Positions 10,077-18,595 of a stretch of 45,890 nucleotides of DNA are shown here, piece by piece; the stretch's first letter is position 1, and every line of letters begins with the position of its first letter. The position numbers and the translations under genes were made by a program. Source of the DNA: Oceanimonas marisflavi (GTDB lineage Bacteria; Pseudomonadota; Gammaproteobacteria; Enterobacterales; Aeromonadaceae); NCBI RefSeq assembly GCF_003049725.1, contig NZ_QAGM01000025.1, positions 1-45,890 on the forward strand, given 5' to 3'. Below the pieces are notes generated by a model. The model did not search any database. It was not told where the DNA came from and was given only the letters and a program-made list of their open reading frames with translations.

Positions 10077-11269
10077 GGCAGCGTGCACACCATTTCCCGA
10101 CGCTCATGGCCCCGCAGCCGCCAGGCAAGGGCGCCGGTCACCGCCATCACCAGGATCATGCCCAGACTCACACCGGGCAGGCCCGCCGCCTGCCAGAAGG
10201 GATAAAGATAAAATCCGCCCAGGCTGGCGCCGGCGTAGTAAAACACCAGATAAAGCGATGACGCCAGCGCCCGGTGTTGCGTGACACTGCGCCCTACCCA
10301 GCTGCTGGCACAGGCATGGGCCAGAAAGAAAGCAAAGCTGTCTATCAGCAGCGACGCCATGATCACCGGCAGCCGTTCACTGAGCAGCCCCAGGCTGCCC
10401 AGGGCCATAATGCCGATGGCCGCCAGCAGGGTATTACACAAACCAAAACGACGCGCCAGCATGCCGCTCACGCCGGACGCCAGGGTGCCGGTCAGGTAGG
10501 TCAGAAACAGCAGCCCCAGGGCCGCTGGCGCCAGGGCGACGGGCGGTGCCGACAGGTAAAAGGCCACATAGGTATACTGATTGAGAAACACCATAAAATT
10601 GAGCCCGCCCACCAGATACACAGGCCACAGCAAGGGATTACGCACATGGGCCAGCAGGGCAGTGCCGCCCTGCCCTTTCTGTGCCGGCACAAAGCAACGG
10701 GACTCGGGCAGCAGCCGGGGCAGCAGGCCCCACAGCAACAGGCTGATGCCGCTCAGCACCAGAAAGCTGGTCTGCCAGTGCCCGGCCAGATCGGCCACCA
10801 GCCCGCCAAACACCCGGCCCGCAATGCCCCCGAGGGAATTGGCGGCAATGTATATACCAATGCTGGTGATCAAGGCCCTCGGGGTAAATTCCTCTCCCAT
10901 ATAGGCCACCGCCGTGGCCGGCAGGCCCGCCAGAAAAAAGCCCTGCAGACCACGCAACAACACCAGACTGACAAACCCCGGCGCCCAGGCCAGGCTCACC
11001 CCCAACAGCAGGGCCACCAGCAGAGTGCCCAGCATCACGCGCCGGCGTCCCACCCTGTCCGCCATGCGCGCCCAGAATAACAGGCCCGCCGCCAATCCCA
11101 GGGTGGCCGCCGACAGCACCCAACCGGCACCCAGTGCCGACAACGCAAAATCCTGCGCCAGCCAAGGCAGCAGCGGCTGGGCCACATAGAGGTTGACGAA
11201 TACCAGCAGCGAGCCCAGCGCCAGAGCCAGAGTGGCCCGCCACCAGTGGGCAGTATTCAGTTCGGTCAT
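10073..11269 (-). CDS. ynfM: MFS exporter of the YnfM type
   Basis: A 398-residue major facilitator with 12 predicted helices. Family marks are ARMADRVGRRRVMLGTLL after helix 2, YMGEEFTPRALITSIGIYIA and, near the C-terminus, ASSWVGRSVTQHRALASSLY, which match the YnfM branch of the DHA1 drug/metabolite exporters. I chose the ATG at 11269; an upstream in-frame ATG at 11314 would add 15 charged residues. It is divergent from a LysR gene with a short AT-rich gap (11270-11362), the same pairing as ynfM-ynfL in Escherichia coli, which suggests control by that regulator. Substrate unknown. Confidence 0.8.
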   Translation of the reverse strand: MTELNTAHWWRATLALALGSLLVFVNLYVAQPLLPWLAQDFALSALGAGWVLSAATLGLAAGLLFWARMADRVGRRRVMLGTLLVALLLGVSLAWAPGFVSLVLLRGLQGFFLAGLPATAVAYMGEEFTPRALITSIGIYIAANSLGGIAGRVFGGLVADLAGHWQTSFLVLSGISLLLWGLLPRLLPESRCFVPAQKGQGGTALLAHVRNPLLWPVYLVGGLNFMVFLNQYTYVAFYLSAPPVALAPAALGLLFLTYLTGTLASGVSGMLARRFGLCNTLLAAIGIMALGSLGLLSERLPVIMASLLIDSFAFFLAHACASSWVGRSVTQHRALASSLYLVFYYAGASLGGFYLYPFWQAAGLPGVSLGMILVMAVTGALAWRLRGHERREMVCTLP

Positions 11270-11362
11270 GACAAGGCTCCAGGGCGATTCCTGCCTTGAC
11301 CTTACGCCCTTCACAAGAATAATTTAAATATATATAAATTATCGATTTTATAAGGTTAATTT

Positions 11363-12268
11363 ATGATTGATCCACGCTGGCTGCGCCAGTTTGTTGCTGT
11401 GGCCCACACCGGCAACATTACCCGGGCCGCCGAGCAGTTACACCTGGCCCAGCCGGCGGTGACCATGACCCTCAAAAAGCTGGAACACCAGCTTGGGCTG
11501 ACCCTGTTTGAACGCCATCACGGGCGACTGCACCTGACCACCGAAGGCAAACGGCTGCATGAGCACGCCGAGCGCATTCTGGCCGCGCTGGCGCTGGCCG
11601 AGCAGGACATGGCCGCGCTGCACGACGTCAATGCCGGTGAAGTGACCATTGGCATTCCCAGCATGCTGGGCTCGTTTTACTTTCCGCCCTTGCTGATGGC
11701 GTTCAAACACCGCTACCCGGGGCTGAGCCTGCGTATTGAAGAAGCCGGTACTCAGAGCGTGCAGGCAGAGCTGCTGGCAGGCCGGCTCGGGCTTGGCATA
11801 GTGCTGACTTCCGACCTGCCCGCCGGTCTGTGCAGCCTGCCCCTGCTGCGGGAAGAAATGGTGGCGGTAGTGGCACCGGATCATCCCTTTGCCCATCAGT
11901 CTCACATTCGCCTTGACGACTTTCTGGCCGAGGAGCTGGCGGTGTTCCGCCACGGCTTTTATCACCGGGAATACATTGACGCCATGGCCCGGCTGCGAAA
12001 TATTCAGCCGCGTATCGGTTTTGAGAGCAATCTGATCCCCCTGCTCAAGGCGGTGGTGAAACAGGGCTTTGCCATCACCACTTTTTTGCGCATGGTGGTG
12101 AACAATGATGACGATCTGGTGCCCATCTCCTTTGAAACGCCCTACTTTCTGGATCTCTGCCTGGCCTGGCCCGCCGGGCGGCATCTGTCCCGGGCCGAAC
12201 AGGCCTTTATCGACTTTATACGCGAGCAGCCCGCGCACCTTTACAGTCATGGCAAACATTCGTTATAA
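11363..12268 (+). CDS. LysR-family regulator divergent from the MFS exporter
   Basis: A 301-residue LysR protein. The winged helix-turn-helix occupies residues 3-62 (FVAVAHTGNITRAAEQLHLA followed by QPAVTMTLKKLE) and the effector domain runs from about residue 90 to 290. It resembles YnfL and related regulators that lie divergent to YnfM transporters. The intergenic region is AT-rich (TATATATAAATTATCGATT, near 11328-11346) and probably holds both promoters and the operator. The last codons and the TAA stop overlap the Zur-box-like sequence of the next operon, so the two units are packed without a spacer. Confidence 0.85.
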   Translation: MIDPRWLRQFVAVAHTGNITRAAEQLHLAQPAVTMTLKKLEHQLGLTLFERHHGRLHLTTEGKRLHEHAERILAALALAEQDMAALHDVNAGEVTIGIPSMLGSFYFPPLLMAFKHRYPGLSLRIEEAGTQSVQAELLAGRLGLGIVLTSDLPAGLCSLPLLREEMVAVVAPDHPFAHQSHIRLDDFLAEELAVFRHGFYHREYIDAMARLRNIQPRIGFESNLIPLLKAVVKQGFAITTFLRMVVNNDDDLVPISFETPYFLDLCLAWPAGRHLSRAEQAFIDFIREQPAHLYSHGKHSL

Positions 12269-12274
12269 CATAAC
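12262..12274. promoter_or_regulatory. Candidate Zur operator
   Basis: GTTATAACATAAC has perfect GTTAT/ATAAC half sites separated by three bases, matching the core of the gammaproteobacterial Zur box (GTTATANTATAAC). It overlaps the lysR stop codon. It lies just upstream of a possible -10 (CATAAT, 12283-12288) and of the His-rich zinc protein gene, the position expected for zinc-dependent repression. Confidence 0.65.
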
Positions 12275-12298
12275 AAATGTTCCATAATGGAGAATCAA

Positions 12299-12919
12299 AT
12301 GACTCTTAAGCCCATGGCCCTGGCCATCTCCCTGCTGCCCTTCACCTTGGCCGCCAACACCCAGCTGGGCGTGCACGAGCACGGCTTTGGCCAGCTGAAC
12401 CTGGCTCAGAACGGTAACCAGCTGGTGCTGGAGCTGTTTTCTCCCGCCGCCGACATTGTGGGTTTTGAACATAATCCGGAGACCCACGAAGAGCAGAGTG
12501 CATACGCTCACGCTCTGGAAAAGACCCTCGACGGCGCAGCCCTGTTTCACCTGACACGCGCCGCCGGCTGTACCCTGACCGGGGCCGCCCATGCCAACGG
12601 CGACGAGCACCATGACGATGAGCATCACCAGGACGAACATGCCAATCATCACGATGATGACGACCATGACCATCACGATGATAAGCACGGCCATCACCAT
12701 GATGACAAACACGATCATGAGCCTCACGGCGAGTATGGCCACAAGGACATCAGCGTTCGTTACCATTACCAGTGCAGCGAGCCCGAAGCGCTCAACGGCA
12801 TTGAGGTAACCCTGTTTGAGCAGTTCCCGAGCTTTACCCGTGTCGAGCTGCAGGGCATTCTGCCCACCGGCCAGATAGCGGCCACCCTGACCCCGGACCA
12901 ACCCCGGGCTGGCTGGTAA
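12299..12919 (+). CDS. zrgA: DUF2796 periplasmic zinc-binding protein (ZrgA-like)
   Basis: A 206-residue exported protein. Residues 1-19 form a signal peptide ending LPFTLAA. The mature part begins with TQLGVHEHGFGQLNLA, typical of DUF2796. Residues 98-148 are an extreme His/Asp run (for example DDDDHDHHDDKHGHHHDDK). The C-terminal domain includes YHYQCSEPEAL and a second cysteine is in AAGCTLTGAA. I chose the ATG at 12299 because GGAG (12289-12292) precedes it at good spacing; 12287 is the alternative. Members such as Vibrio ZrgA bind zinc and work with an ABC transporter. Here an ATPase and a permease follow directly, and a Zur box precedes. Confidence 0.85.
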   Translation: MTLKPMALAISLLPFTLAANTQLGVHEHGFGQLNLAQNGNQLVLELFSPAADIVGFEHNPETHEEQSAYAHALEKTLDGAALFHLTRAAGCTLTGAAHANGDEHHDDEHHQDEHANHHDDDDHDHHDDKHGHHHDDKHDHEPHGEYGHKDISVRYHYQCSEPEALNGIEVTLFEQFPSFTRVELQGILPTGQIAATLTPDQPRAGW

Positions 12920-12920
12920 C

Positions 12921-13607
12921 ATGACCCCGCTTATCGCCATTCACAACCTGCAATTCGCCTGGCCCGGCCAGCCCGCCCTGCTCAGCATCGGCGAGCTGAC
13001 CCTGGCCCCCGGCGAGCGGCTCTTTATCAAGGGCCCGAGCGGCAGCGGCAAGAGCACCCTGCTCGGCCTGCTGGCAGGCATTCATGCGGCCCCACGGGGG
13101 GCGCTGCATATTCTGGGACAGGATCTGGGCGCCCTGCCGGCCCGCAAACGGGACCGGTTCCGCGCCGATCACCTGGGCTATATCTTTCAGCAGTTCAACC
13201 TGCTGCCCTTTCTGTCGGTAACGGAAAACGTCACCGCCGCGCTCACCTTTTCACGACACAAGCGCCGCCGGCTAAGCGACTCCGCCGAGCAGGAAGCCAA
13301 ACGCCTGCTCGCCGCCCTGCAACTGCCCGAGCGCCTGTGGCAGCAGCCGGTGCACCAGCTCAGCATTGGTCAGCAGCAGCGGGTGGCCGCCGCCCGGGCG
13401 CTGATTGGCCGGCCCGAGCTGGTCATCGCCGACGAGCCCACCTCGGCGCTGGACGCCGACAGCCGCGCCGCCTTTATGCAGTTGCTGTTTGCCGAATGCG
13501 ACCACCAGGGCAGCGGCCTGGTGTTTGTGAGCCACGATACCGGGCTGGAGCCGCTGTTTTCCCGGGTGGAATCCCTCAGTGCACTGAACGGAGCAAGCTC
13601 ATGCTGA
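12921..13607 (+). CDS. ABC transporter ATP-binding protein, zinc cluster
   Basis: A 228-residue ATPase of the MacB/LolD class. Walker A is GPSGSGKST at residues 38-46, the Q-loop is FQQFN near 89-93, the signature is LSIGQ at 147-151 and Walker B is LVIADEP at 167-173. It starts two bases after the DUF2796 stop and its end overlaps the permease start by seven bases, so expression is coupled. MacB/LolD-type ATPases drive mechanical transmission rather than classical import. How this module helps zinc acquisition is therefore unclear; transport or periplasmic handling of a zinc-binding protein are both possible. Confidence 0.92.
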   Translation: MTPLIAIHNLQFAWPGQPALLSIGELTLAPGERLFIKGPSGSGKSTLLGLLAGIHAAPRGALHILGQDLGALPARKRDRFRADHLGYIFQQFNLLPFLSVTENVTAALTFSRHKRRRLSDSAEQEAKRLLAALQLPERLWQQPVHQLSIGQQQRVAAARALIGRPELVIADEPTSALDADSRAAFMQLLFAECDHQGSGLVFVSHDTGLEPLFSRVESLSALNGASSC

Positions 13608-14848
13608 GTCTGGCCTTTAAAAGTTTGTGGGCGCGTCGCCTGACTGCCAGCCTGACGGTGCTGGCCATTGCCATCAGCGTGGTGTTGCTGGTGGGGGTCA
13701 ACAAGGTGCGCACCGAGCTGAAAGACAGCTTTGCCCGCACCATTTCAGGCACCGATCTGATCGTGGGCGCCCGCTCCGGGCAAATCAACCTGCTGTTGTA
13801 TTCGGTGTTTCGCATCGGCAACCCCACCAACAACATCAGCTGGGAATCCTACCAGCGCATTCGCCAGCAAAAGGGCGTGGCCTGGACGGTGCCGCTGTCG
13901 CTGGGCGATTCCCACCAGGGGTACCGGGTGCTGGGCACCAGTGAAGACTATTTTCGCCATTACGCCTATGGCCGGCAGCAGGCTCTGACGTTTGCCGAAG
14001 GCCGTCCCTTTGCCGGCACCTTTGAGGCGGTGATCGGCGCCGAGGTGGCACGCCGGCTCGGCTACCGGCTTCAGGACAAACTGGTTATCGCCCACGGCGC
14101 CGGCAACACCTCGTTCAGCCTGCATGACAATCTGCCCTTTACCCTGGTGGGTATTCTGGCCCCCACCGGCACCCCGGTGGACAGAACCGTGCATATTCGC
14201 CTGGATGGGCTGGAAGCCACTCACCTGGGCTGGCAAAGCGGTCGGCAGACGCAAAAACTGACCCCGGACGAGGCCCGCCAGGCCAGCCTTGAGCCCGAGG
14301 CCATCACCGCCTTTCTGGTGGGGCTGGAAAACCGAGTGCTGGCCTTTGGCCTGCAACGCAGCATCAACAACTACCGGGCCGAGCCGCTGTCGGCCATTCT
14401 GCCCGGCGCCGCCCTGCACGAGTTGTGGAGCATGATGAGCCTGGCGGAGCAGGCCATTGCCTTTATTGCCCTGTTTGTGGTGGTGGCCGGCCTGCTGGGC
14501 ATGCTCACCACCCTGCTGGCCGGGCTCTCGGCCCGGCGCCGGGAGCTGGCCATTCTGCGTGCTCTGGGTGCCGGCCCCCGGCACCTGTTTGCCCTGCTCA
14601 CCCTGGAGGCGGCCCTGCTCACCCTGCTTGGCATGGGACTGGGACTGTTGTTACTCTACGGCATACTGCTGACGGCAGCGCCCCTGTTGCAGGCCCACTA
14701 CGGGCTGCTGCTGACACCGGGCCTGCCCGGCCCGGAAGAATGGCGACTGCTCGGATTTATCTGGCTGGCGGGTATCATCACCGGCCTGTTGCCGGCGGCC
14801 CAGGCCTTTCGCTACTCCCTTAACGATGGAATGAGTATTAAACAGTGA
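13601..14848 (+). CDS. FtsX/MacB-type ABC permease, zinc cluster
   Basis: A 415-residue permease with one N-terminal helix (about residues 13-36), a large periplasmic domain (about 40-285) and three C-terminal helices in the FtsX fold. The conserved cytoplasmic turn ARRRELAILRALGAGPRHLF is present near residue 311. The ATG at 13601 follows GGAGCAAGCTC and lies inside the end of the ATPase gene. The open frame extends upstream through the ATPase gene but that part is a shadow. The stop overlaps the GTG start of the DUF3299 gene. Partner of the upstream ATPase; its substrate is inferred from context to be zinc related. Confidence 0.9.
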   Translation: MLSLAFKSLWARRLTASLTVLAIAISVVLLVGVNKVRTELKDSFARTISGTDLIVGARSGQINLLLYSVFRIGNPTNNISWESYQRIRQQKGVAWTVPLSLGDSHQGYRVLGTSEDYFRHYAYGRQQALTFAEGRPFAGTFEAVIGAEVARRLGYRLQDKLVIAHGAGNTSFSLHDNLPFTLVGILAPTGTPVDRTVHIRLDGLEATHLGWQSGRQTQKLTPDEARQASLEPEAITAFLVGLENRVLAFGLQRSINNYRAEPLSAILPGAALHELWSMMSLAEQAIAFIALFVVVAGLLGMLTTLLAGLSARRRELAILRALGAGPRHLFALLTLEAALLTLLGMGLGLLLLYGILLTAAPLLQAHYGLLLTPGLPGPEEWRLLGFIWLAGIITGLLPAAQAFRYSLNDGMSIKQ

Positions 14849-15324
14849 AACTGACACACGCACTGATGGGGCTGGCGCTGCTGGCCGGCCCCGCCCTGGC
14901 CGATGACTATCAGCTGACCGAGTGGGACGATTTGATCCCGCTGGAAGAGCAGCTCAACCCACCGCCCTTTCCCGAGGTGGATCACGAGGACGAATTCGCC
15001 ATTCCCGCCCAGCCAATAGGCAAGGTGGTGCCCGCCCTCAATGGCAAAAAAGTGCGCCTGCCCGGCTTTGTAGTGCCGCTGGAAGGCGACAGTGAAACCA
15101 TCACCCAGTTCTTTCTGGTGCCCTATTTCGGCGCCTGCATTCATGTGCCGCCGCCGCCCACCAACCAGATTGTGTACGTCAACTACCCCAAGGGCGCCAA
15201 AGTGGATGACCTCTGGGACGCAGTCTGGGTGGCCGGCACCCTGAGTACGGTAAGCGCCAGCAACGACATTGCCGACGCCGCCTATTCGCTGGAAGGGGTC
15301 TCGGTGGAGCCGTATGACCTTTAA
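14845..15324 (+). CDS. DUF3299 exported protein
   Basis: A 159-residue protein with an N-terminal signal peptide (LMGLALLAGPALA, cleavage after about residue 19). The mature part carries the DUF3299 landmarks KVRLPGFVVPLEGDSE, FFLVPYFGACIHVPPPPTNQ and AYSLEGVSVEPYDL. The single Cys in GACIHVPPPP is strongly conserved in this family and could be a metal or cofactor site; no activity is known to me. The start codon is GTG, overlapping the permease stop as GTGA. As the last gene of the Zur-box operon it is a candidate periplasmic partner of the DUF2796/ABC module. Its stop overlaps that of the convergent acetyltransferase gene by four bases. Confidence 0.88.
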   Translation: MKLTHALMGLALLAGPALADDYQLTEWDDLIPLEEQLNPPPFPEVDHEDEFAIPAQPIGKVVPALNGKKVRLPGFVVPLEGDSETITQFFLVPYFGACIHVPPPPTNQIVYVNYPKGAKVDDLWDAVWVAGTLSTVSASNDIADAAYSLEGVSVEPYDL

Positions 15325-15827
15325 TTGGTGAGCGTTTTAAGCATCCATACATCACAGCCGCCGTGCTCCGAGTCCATCAGAGGTTCACTGAGGCGGCGAA
15401 AGCCCAACCGTTCATAAAGGCCAATGGCGTCGGTCATGCTGCTCAGGGTGTCGAGATAACAGGACGAAAACCCCCGCTCCCGGGCAAAGTCCAGACAGGC
15501 CACGGCTAGCCGCCGGCCAATGCCGTGGCCCCGGGCCTCGGGCAGCAAGAACAGTTTTTTCAGCTCGCAGATATCCGGGGTGTTTCCCAGGGGCGCCAGG
15601 CCGGCGCCACCCACCACTCGACCGTTCAGCTCCGCCACCAGATAGCGGCTGTTGCGCTCAGGGGTGTAATGCCGGCTCATGTGCTGCACTTCTGCATCGC
15701 CGGGGCCGAACCCCTCGCCCACGGCGCCGAATTCGGCGCCCACTGTGCGAATAATCCGGCAAATGGCGGCATCATGCTGGGAAGTAATAGGTGTAATGGT
15801 AATGAAGGGCTGTTGCACTGGCTGCAC
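15321..15827 (-). CDS. GNAT-family N-acetyltransferase
   Basis: A 168-residue GNAT acetyltransferase. The acetyl-CoA loop is LLPEARGHGIGRRLAVACLD (motif A, R-G-x-G-I-G-R), preceded by ELKKLF and followed by the C-terminal YERLGFRRL strand-helix. The start is a GTG at 15827, chosen because AAGGAG lies six bases upstream. The open frame runs further up through the cupin gene but that part is out-of-frame shadow. The ribosome-binding site overlaps the cupin stop codon, so the two are coupled. Substrate unknown. Confidence 0.85.
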   Translation of the reverse strand: MQPVQQPFITITPITSQHDAAICRIIRTVGAEFGAVGEGFGPGDAEVQHMSRHYTPERNSRYLVAELNGRVVGGAGLAPLGNTPDICELKKLFLLPEARGHGIGRRLAVACLDFARERGFSSCYLDTLSSMTDAIGLYERLGFRRLSEPLMDSEHGGCDVWMLKTLTN

Positions 15828-15837
15828 GGGTGACTCC

Positions 15838-16161
15838 TTACTGTCCGGCGGGAAAAAACACCGCCAGCCAGATGGTGGCCTCATCGGCGGCGGTATGACA
15901 GACGCGGTGTTTCTGGTGAGCGGGTATATAAAGATGATCGCCGGGCACCAGCGTCTGCCGGCGGCCATCCTCAAATTCCAGGGTGCCACTGCCGGTGAGC
16001 ACCAGCACCCATTCGTCTTCGGCCTGATCGTACCAGCCTTCGGCGGGTGACGTGTGCCCGCGGGATACAATGCGCTCAATACGCACACCGGGGGTGTTCA
16101 GCAGCTGGTCAAACCGCTCTTCGGTCAGATCCGTGGGCAGTGAATGAAACAGGTTGGCCAT
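15838..16161 (-). CDS. Small single-domain cupin protein
   Basis: A 107-residue cupin. The two cupin motifs are visible as the EDEWVLVLTGSGTLEFEDG segment (about residues 48-66) and PGDHLYIPAHQKHRV (about 73-87), which supply Glu and His residues typical of a metal-binding double-stranded beta helix. A good ribosome-binding site (AAGGAG) precedes the ATG. Such proteins are common and functionally diverse; there is no clue to a substrate here beyond its coupling to the acetyltransferase gene downstream. Confidence 0.85.
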   Translation of the reverse strand: MANLFHSLPTDLTEERFDQLLNTPGVRIERIVSRGHTSPAEGWYDQAEDEWVLVLTGSGTLEFEDGRRQTLVPGDHLYIPAHQKHRVCHTAADEATIWLAVFFPAGQ

Positions 16162-16241
16162 GGTGGAACTCCTTGCATCTGAGTCCCGCAGGGTAACCGA
16201 ACAGGGCAGCCCGCGCCAAAGAGATCGACCGCCCCGACAGA

Positions 16242-17660
16242 TCAGGTGTTGGGATCTTGGGAATTCCCCGCCGTGTGGAACACGGGTGCGCGGGGCTTGA
16301 GTCCCAGAAAAAAGCTCAGCAGACCGGCGGCCAGGATCAGCAGGGTGATCACCAGCAGTTTGGCATAGCTGTGCTCCACGCCAAACAGCGGGCCTATCAG
16401 GCTGACATGGCCGCCTTTTTCCAGAAAATAGAGCACGGCGCCGGCCACCGCCGACGCAAAGGTCAGCACAAAGCTCCAGCGCGCCACCTCGCGCCCGCCC
16501 AGAATGCAGAACAGGATCAGCGGCGTCAGCGCCAGCGAGGCGGTGCCGCTCACCGCCACCGCGTCAAACAGATCCTGGCTGCCGGTAAACACCAGCACCA
16601 GGCCACCCAGAGCGAAACCGGCCATGGCCAGCCGGCCGCTGCCGGCGGTGGGCCGGCCCAGCCCCATGTCCATCACCATCAGTTTGGCGGCGCTGGCCAG
16701 AGTGGAGTCCAGGGTGGAAGCGGCCGAGATCACCAGCGCCAGCCCCAGCAACAGCATGGCGTGAGTACCCAATAAACGCTGCAGGGCGGGCAGCAATTCC
16801 TCCCCTTCCATGGCTTGCAGGCCGGCGAAGACCCCCAGCAGACCAAAGGCCAGGATCAGCAGGGCCGACAGCCAGAAGGCATGCACAAAGCTGCGCCGGG
16901 TAGTGCTACGGTCGGCGAGAAAGCCCCGGTCCATCATCACCGGATCGTGCAGCGGATAGCTCAGCACCTGCAGCAGCGCCACCACCAGCAAAATCCAGCC
17001 CGGGCTGGTCCATTCCGGGCTGCTGGCCAGCACCGCCAGCCAGCTGAACAGCGGGTGCATAAGCGCCTGCAGGCCCAGCAGCACGATCAGCACCAGCAGC
17101 AGCCCCATTTGCAGCACATCGGTACGCAGCGAGGCGCGCAGCCCGCCGCTCATGGAATAGAGCAGAGTCAGGCCGGCCACCGCCACCATGGCCACGGTGT
17201 GCCCCTGGCTGCCGGCCACGCCGAACACCATGCCCACCACCAGCAGGTTGGCGAACACCTCACTGAGCAGCCGCAGGGAAATGAGCAGGTTGTAACAGCC
17301 CACGCCCACCCGGCCAAAGCGCGCGGCAATAAAGCCCTGAATATTGTGGGCGCCATGGCGGTAACGCAGCCGGTCGACGATCAGCCAGCCGGTGAGAAAA
17401 GAGCCGTAATAGGCGCTGTAGGCCAGGGCCCCGGCAATGCCGTAGAAATAGCCGAGAATGGCGGCGTTAAGCAGGGAACGGGCAAAGATCCAGGTGGTGA
17501 CCTGGGAAAACACCAGGGTCAGCAGCCCCGGTGCCCCGCCCTGCTCGTTCTGCCCGGCAAAAAAGCCTTCGGCGGTGCGCACCCTGGGGGCCAGCATCAG
17601 ACTCAGCAGGCCCACGCCGGCCAGCATCACCATCAGGGCGATTACGGGAAATTCAATCAT
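16242..17660 (-). CDS. Sodium:solute symporter family protein
   Basis: A 472-residue inner-membrane protein of the SSS family (LeuT fold) with about 13 helices. Recognisable segments are the TTWIFARSLLNAAILGYFYG helix-1 break, GFIAARFGRVG after helix 2, LLYSMSGGLRASLRTDVLQM and SAASTLDSTLASAAKLM in the helix-8 region, where SSS members bind sodium. The ATG at 17660 has an AAGGAGA ribosome-binding site. The patatin gene lies 57 bp upstream on the same strand, so read-through from the RND operon is possible. The transported solute cannot be read from sequence. Confidence 0.88.
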   Translation of the reverse strand: MIEFPVIALMVMLAGVGLLSLMLAPRVRTAEGFFAGQNEQGGAPGLLTLVFSQVTTWIFARSLLNAAILGYFYGIAGALAYSAYYGSFLTGWLIVDRLRYRHGAHNIQGFIAARFGRVGVGCYNLLISLRLLSEVFANLLVVGMVFGVAGSQGHTVAMVAVAGLTLLYSMSGGLRASLRTDVLQMGLLLVLIVLLGLQALMHPLFSWLAVLASSPEWTSPGWILLVVALLQVLSYPLHDPVMMDRGFLADRSTTRRSFVHAFWLSALLILAFGLLGVFAGLQAMEGEELLPALQRLLGTHAMLLLGLALVISAASTLDSTLASAAKLMVMDMGLGRPTAGSGRLAMAGFALGGLVLVFTGSQDLFDAVAVSGTASLALTPLILFCILGGREVARWSFVLTFASAVAGAVLYFLEKGGHVSLIGPLFGVEHSYAKLLVITLLILAAGLLSFFLGLKPRAPVFHTAGNSQDPNT

Positions 17661-17716
17661 GACTGTCTCCTTGTCTTGGTTTCCACACTTTGCTGTCGTG
17701 CACCCACCCGCGGTTA

Positions 17717-18595
17717 TTACATGGCACCACCATGATGATGGGGCCGCAGGCTCTCGGGCACGCCCCGGTGGCTCATGCCCCCTTCCCTGAGCCAGCGCTG
17801 GGTGTGGCAGCGGGCCCGGCGCAGCAGGCCGGCGGTGACGGAAAAATCAAACACCGACACCGCCTGGGGGCACAGGGGCGCCACCACATGAATGTCGGCC
17901 TGATGCTGGTAGTGCTCCACATCGCGCACCAGCTGCCACATGCTGAGCAGGTTAAGGGTATGCAGCGCCAGTGACGCCATGGTGGCCGGCACCGCCGGGC
18001 AGGCGCAGCCAAAGCCGGTGGGCAGCACCAGCAGCCGCTCGGCGCCCAGACCAACGGCGCTGGCGATGGGGGTATTGCTGGCCACGCTGCCGTCCACCAG
18101 CGCCTTGCCCGCGATTTCCCGGTGCGGATACACCAGTGGAATGGCGGCGCTGGCCAGCAGGGCCTCAAGCAGCGGGCCACTTGAGAGCACGGTTTCCTGT
18201 CCGGTAAGCAGCTCGGTGGCCACTATGTGCAGCGGCAGGGCGGTGTCTTCTATGCGGCTGACCGGCAGCCGGCGCTCGAGCAGGTGTCCCAGCGCATCCG
18301 CCTGCACCAGGTGGTTCTGTCCCAGCAGCAAGGATTTGAGCGCACTGAAGGTATGAATGGGGAACACGTCTTCGCTGCGCAGCGACAGCCAGATATCCGC
18401 CAGCTCCTCCACCCCGCGCCGGTGGGGCCGGGCGGCGAAATAAGCGCCGTTAATGGCTCCTACCGAGGCCCCCACCACCATGTCAGCGTGAAAGCCGTGC
18501 TCCAGCAGGGCCTGCAGCATGCCCACCTGCACCGCCCCCAGGCTGCCGCCGCCGGCCAGTACCAGGGCGGTTCGGCTCCGTGCGTGTTCGCTCAT
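17717..18595 (-). CDS. Patatin-like phospholipase
   Basis: A 292-residue patatin/RssA-type lipid acyl hydrolase. The oxyanion glycines are in LAGGGSLGAVQVG (residues 13-25), the nucleophile motif is GASVG with Ser44, and the catalytic aspartate is D168 in ALVDGSVASNTPI (the usual DG[GA] is DGS here). No signal peptide is seen, so it is expected in the cytoplasm or at the inner leaflet of the membrane. Its ATG overlaps the stop codon of the RND pump gene, so it is translationally coupled as the third gene of that operon. The Cys/His-rich C-terminus (about residues 200-292) is not recognised. Confidence 0.9.
   Translation of the reverse strand: MSEHARSRTALVLAGGGSLGAVQVGMLQALLEHGFHADMVVGASVGAINGAYFAARPHRRGVEELADIWLSLRSEDVFPIHTFSALKSLLLGQNHLVQADALGHLLERRLPVSRIEDTALPLHIVATELLTGQETVLSSGPLLEALLASAAIPLVYPHREIAGKALVDGSVASNTPIASAVGLGAERLLVLPTGFGCACPAVPATMASLALHTLNLLSMWQLVRDVEHYQHQADIHVVAPLCPQAVSVFDFSVTAGLLRRARCHTQRWLREGGMSHRGVPESLRPHHHGGAM

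Noticed and set aside
13337-13600. N-terminal extension of the permease frame through the ABC ATPase gene
   Set aside because: The ATPase signature motifs are in another frame here; the permease starts at 13601.
15828-16088. N-terminal extension of the acetyltransferase frame through the cupin gene
   Set aside because: Low-complexity shadow; a GTG start with AAGGAG at 15827 fits better.
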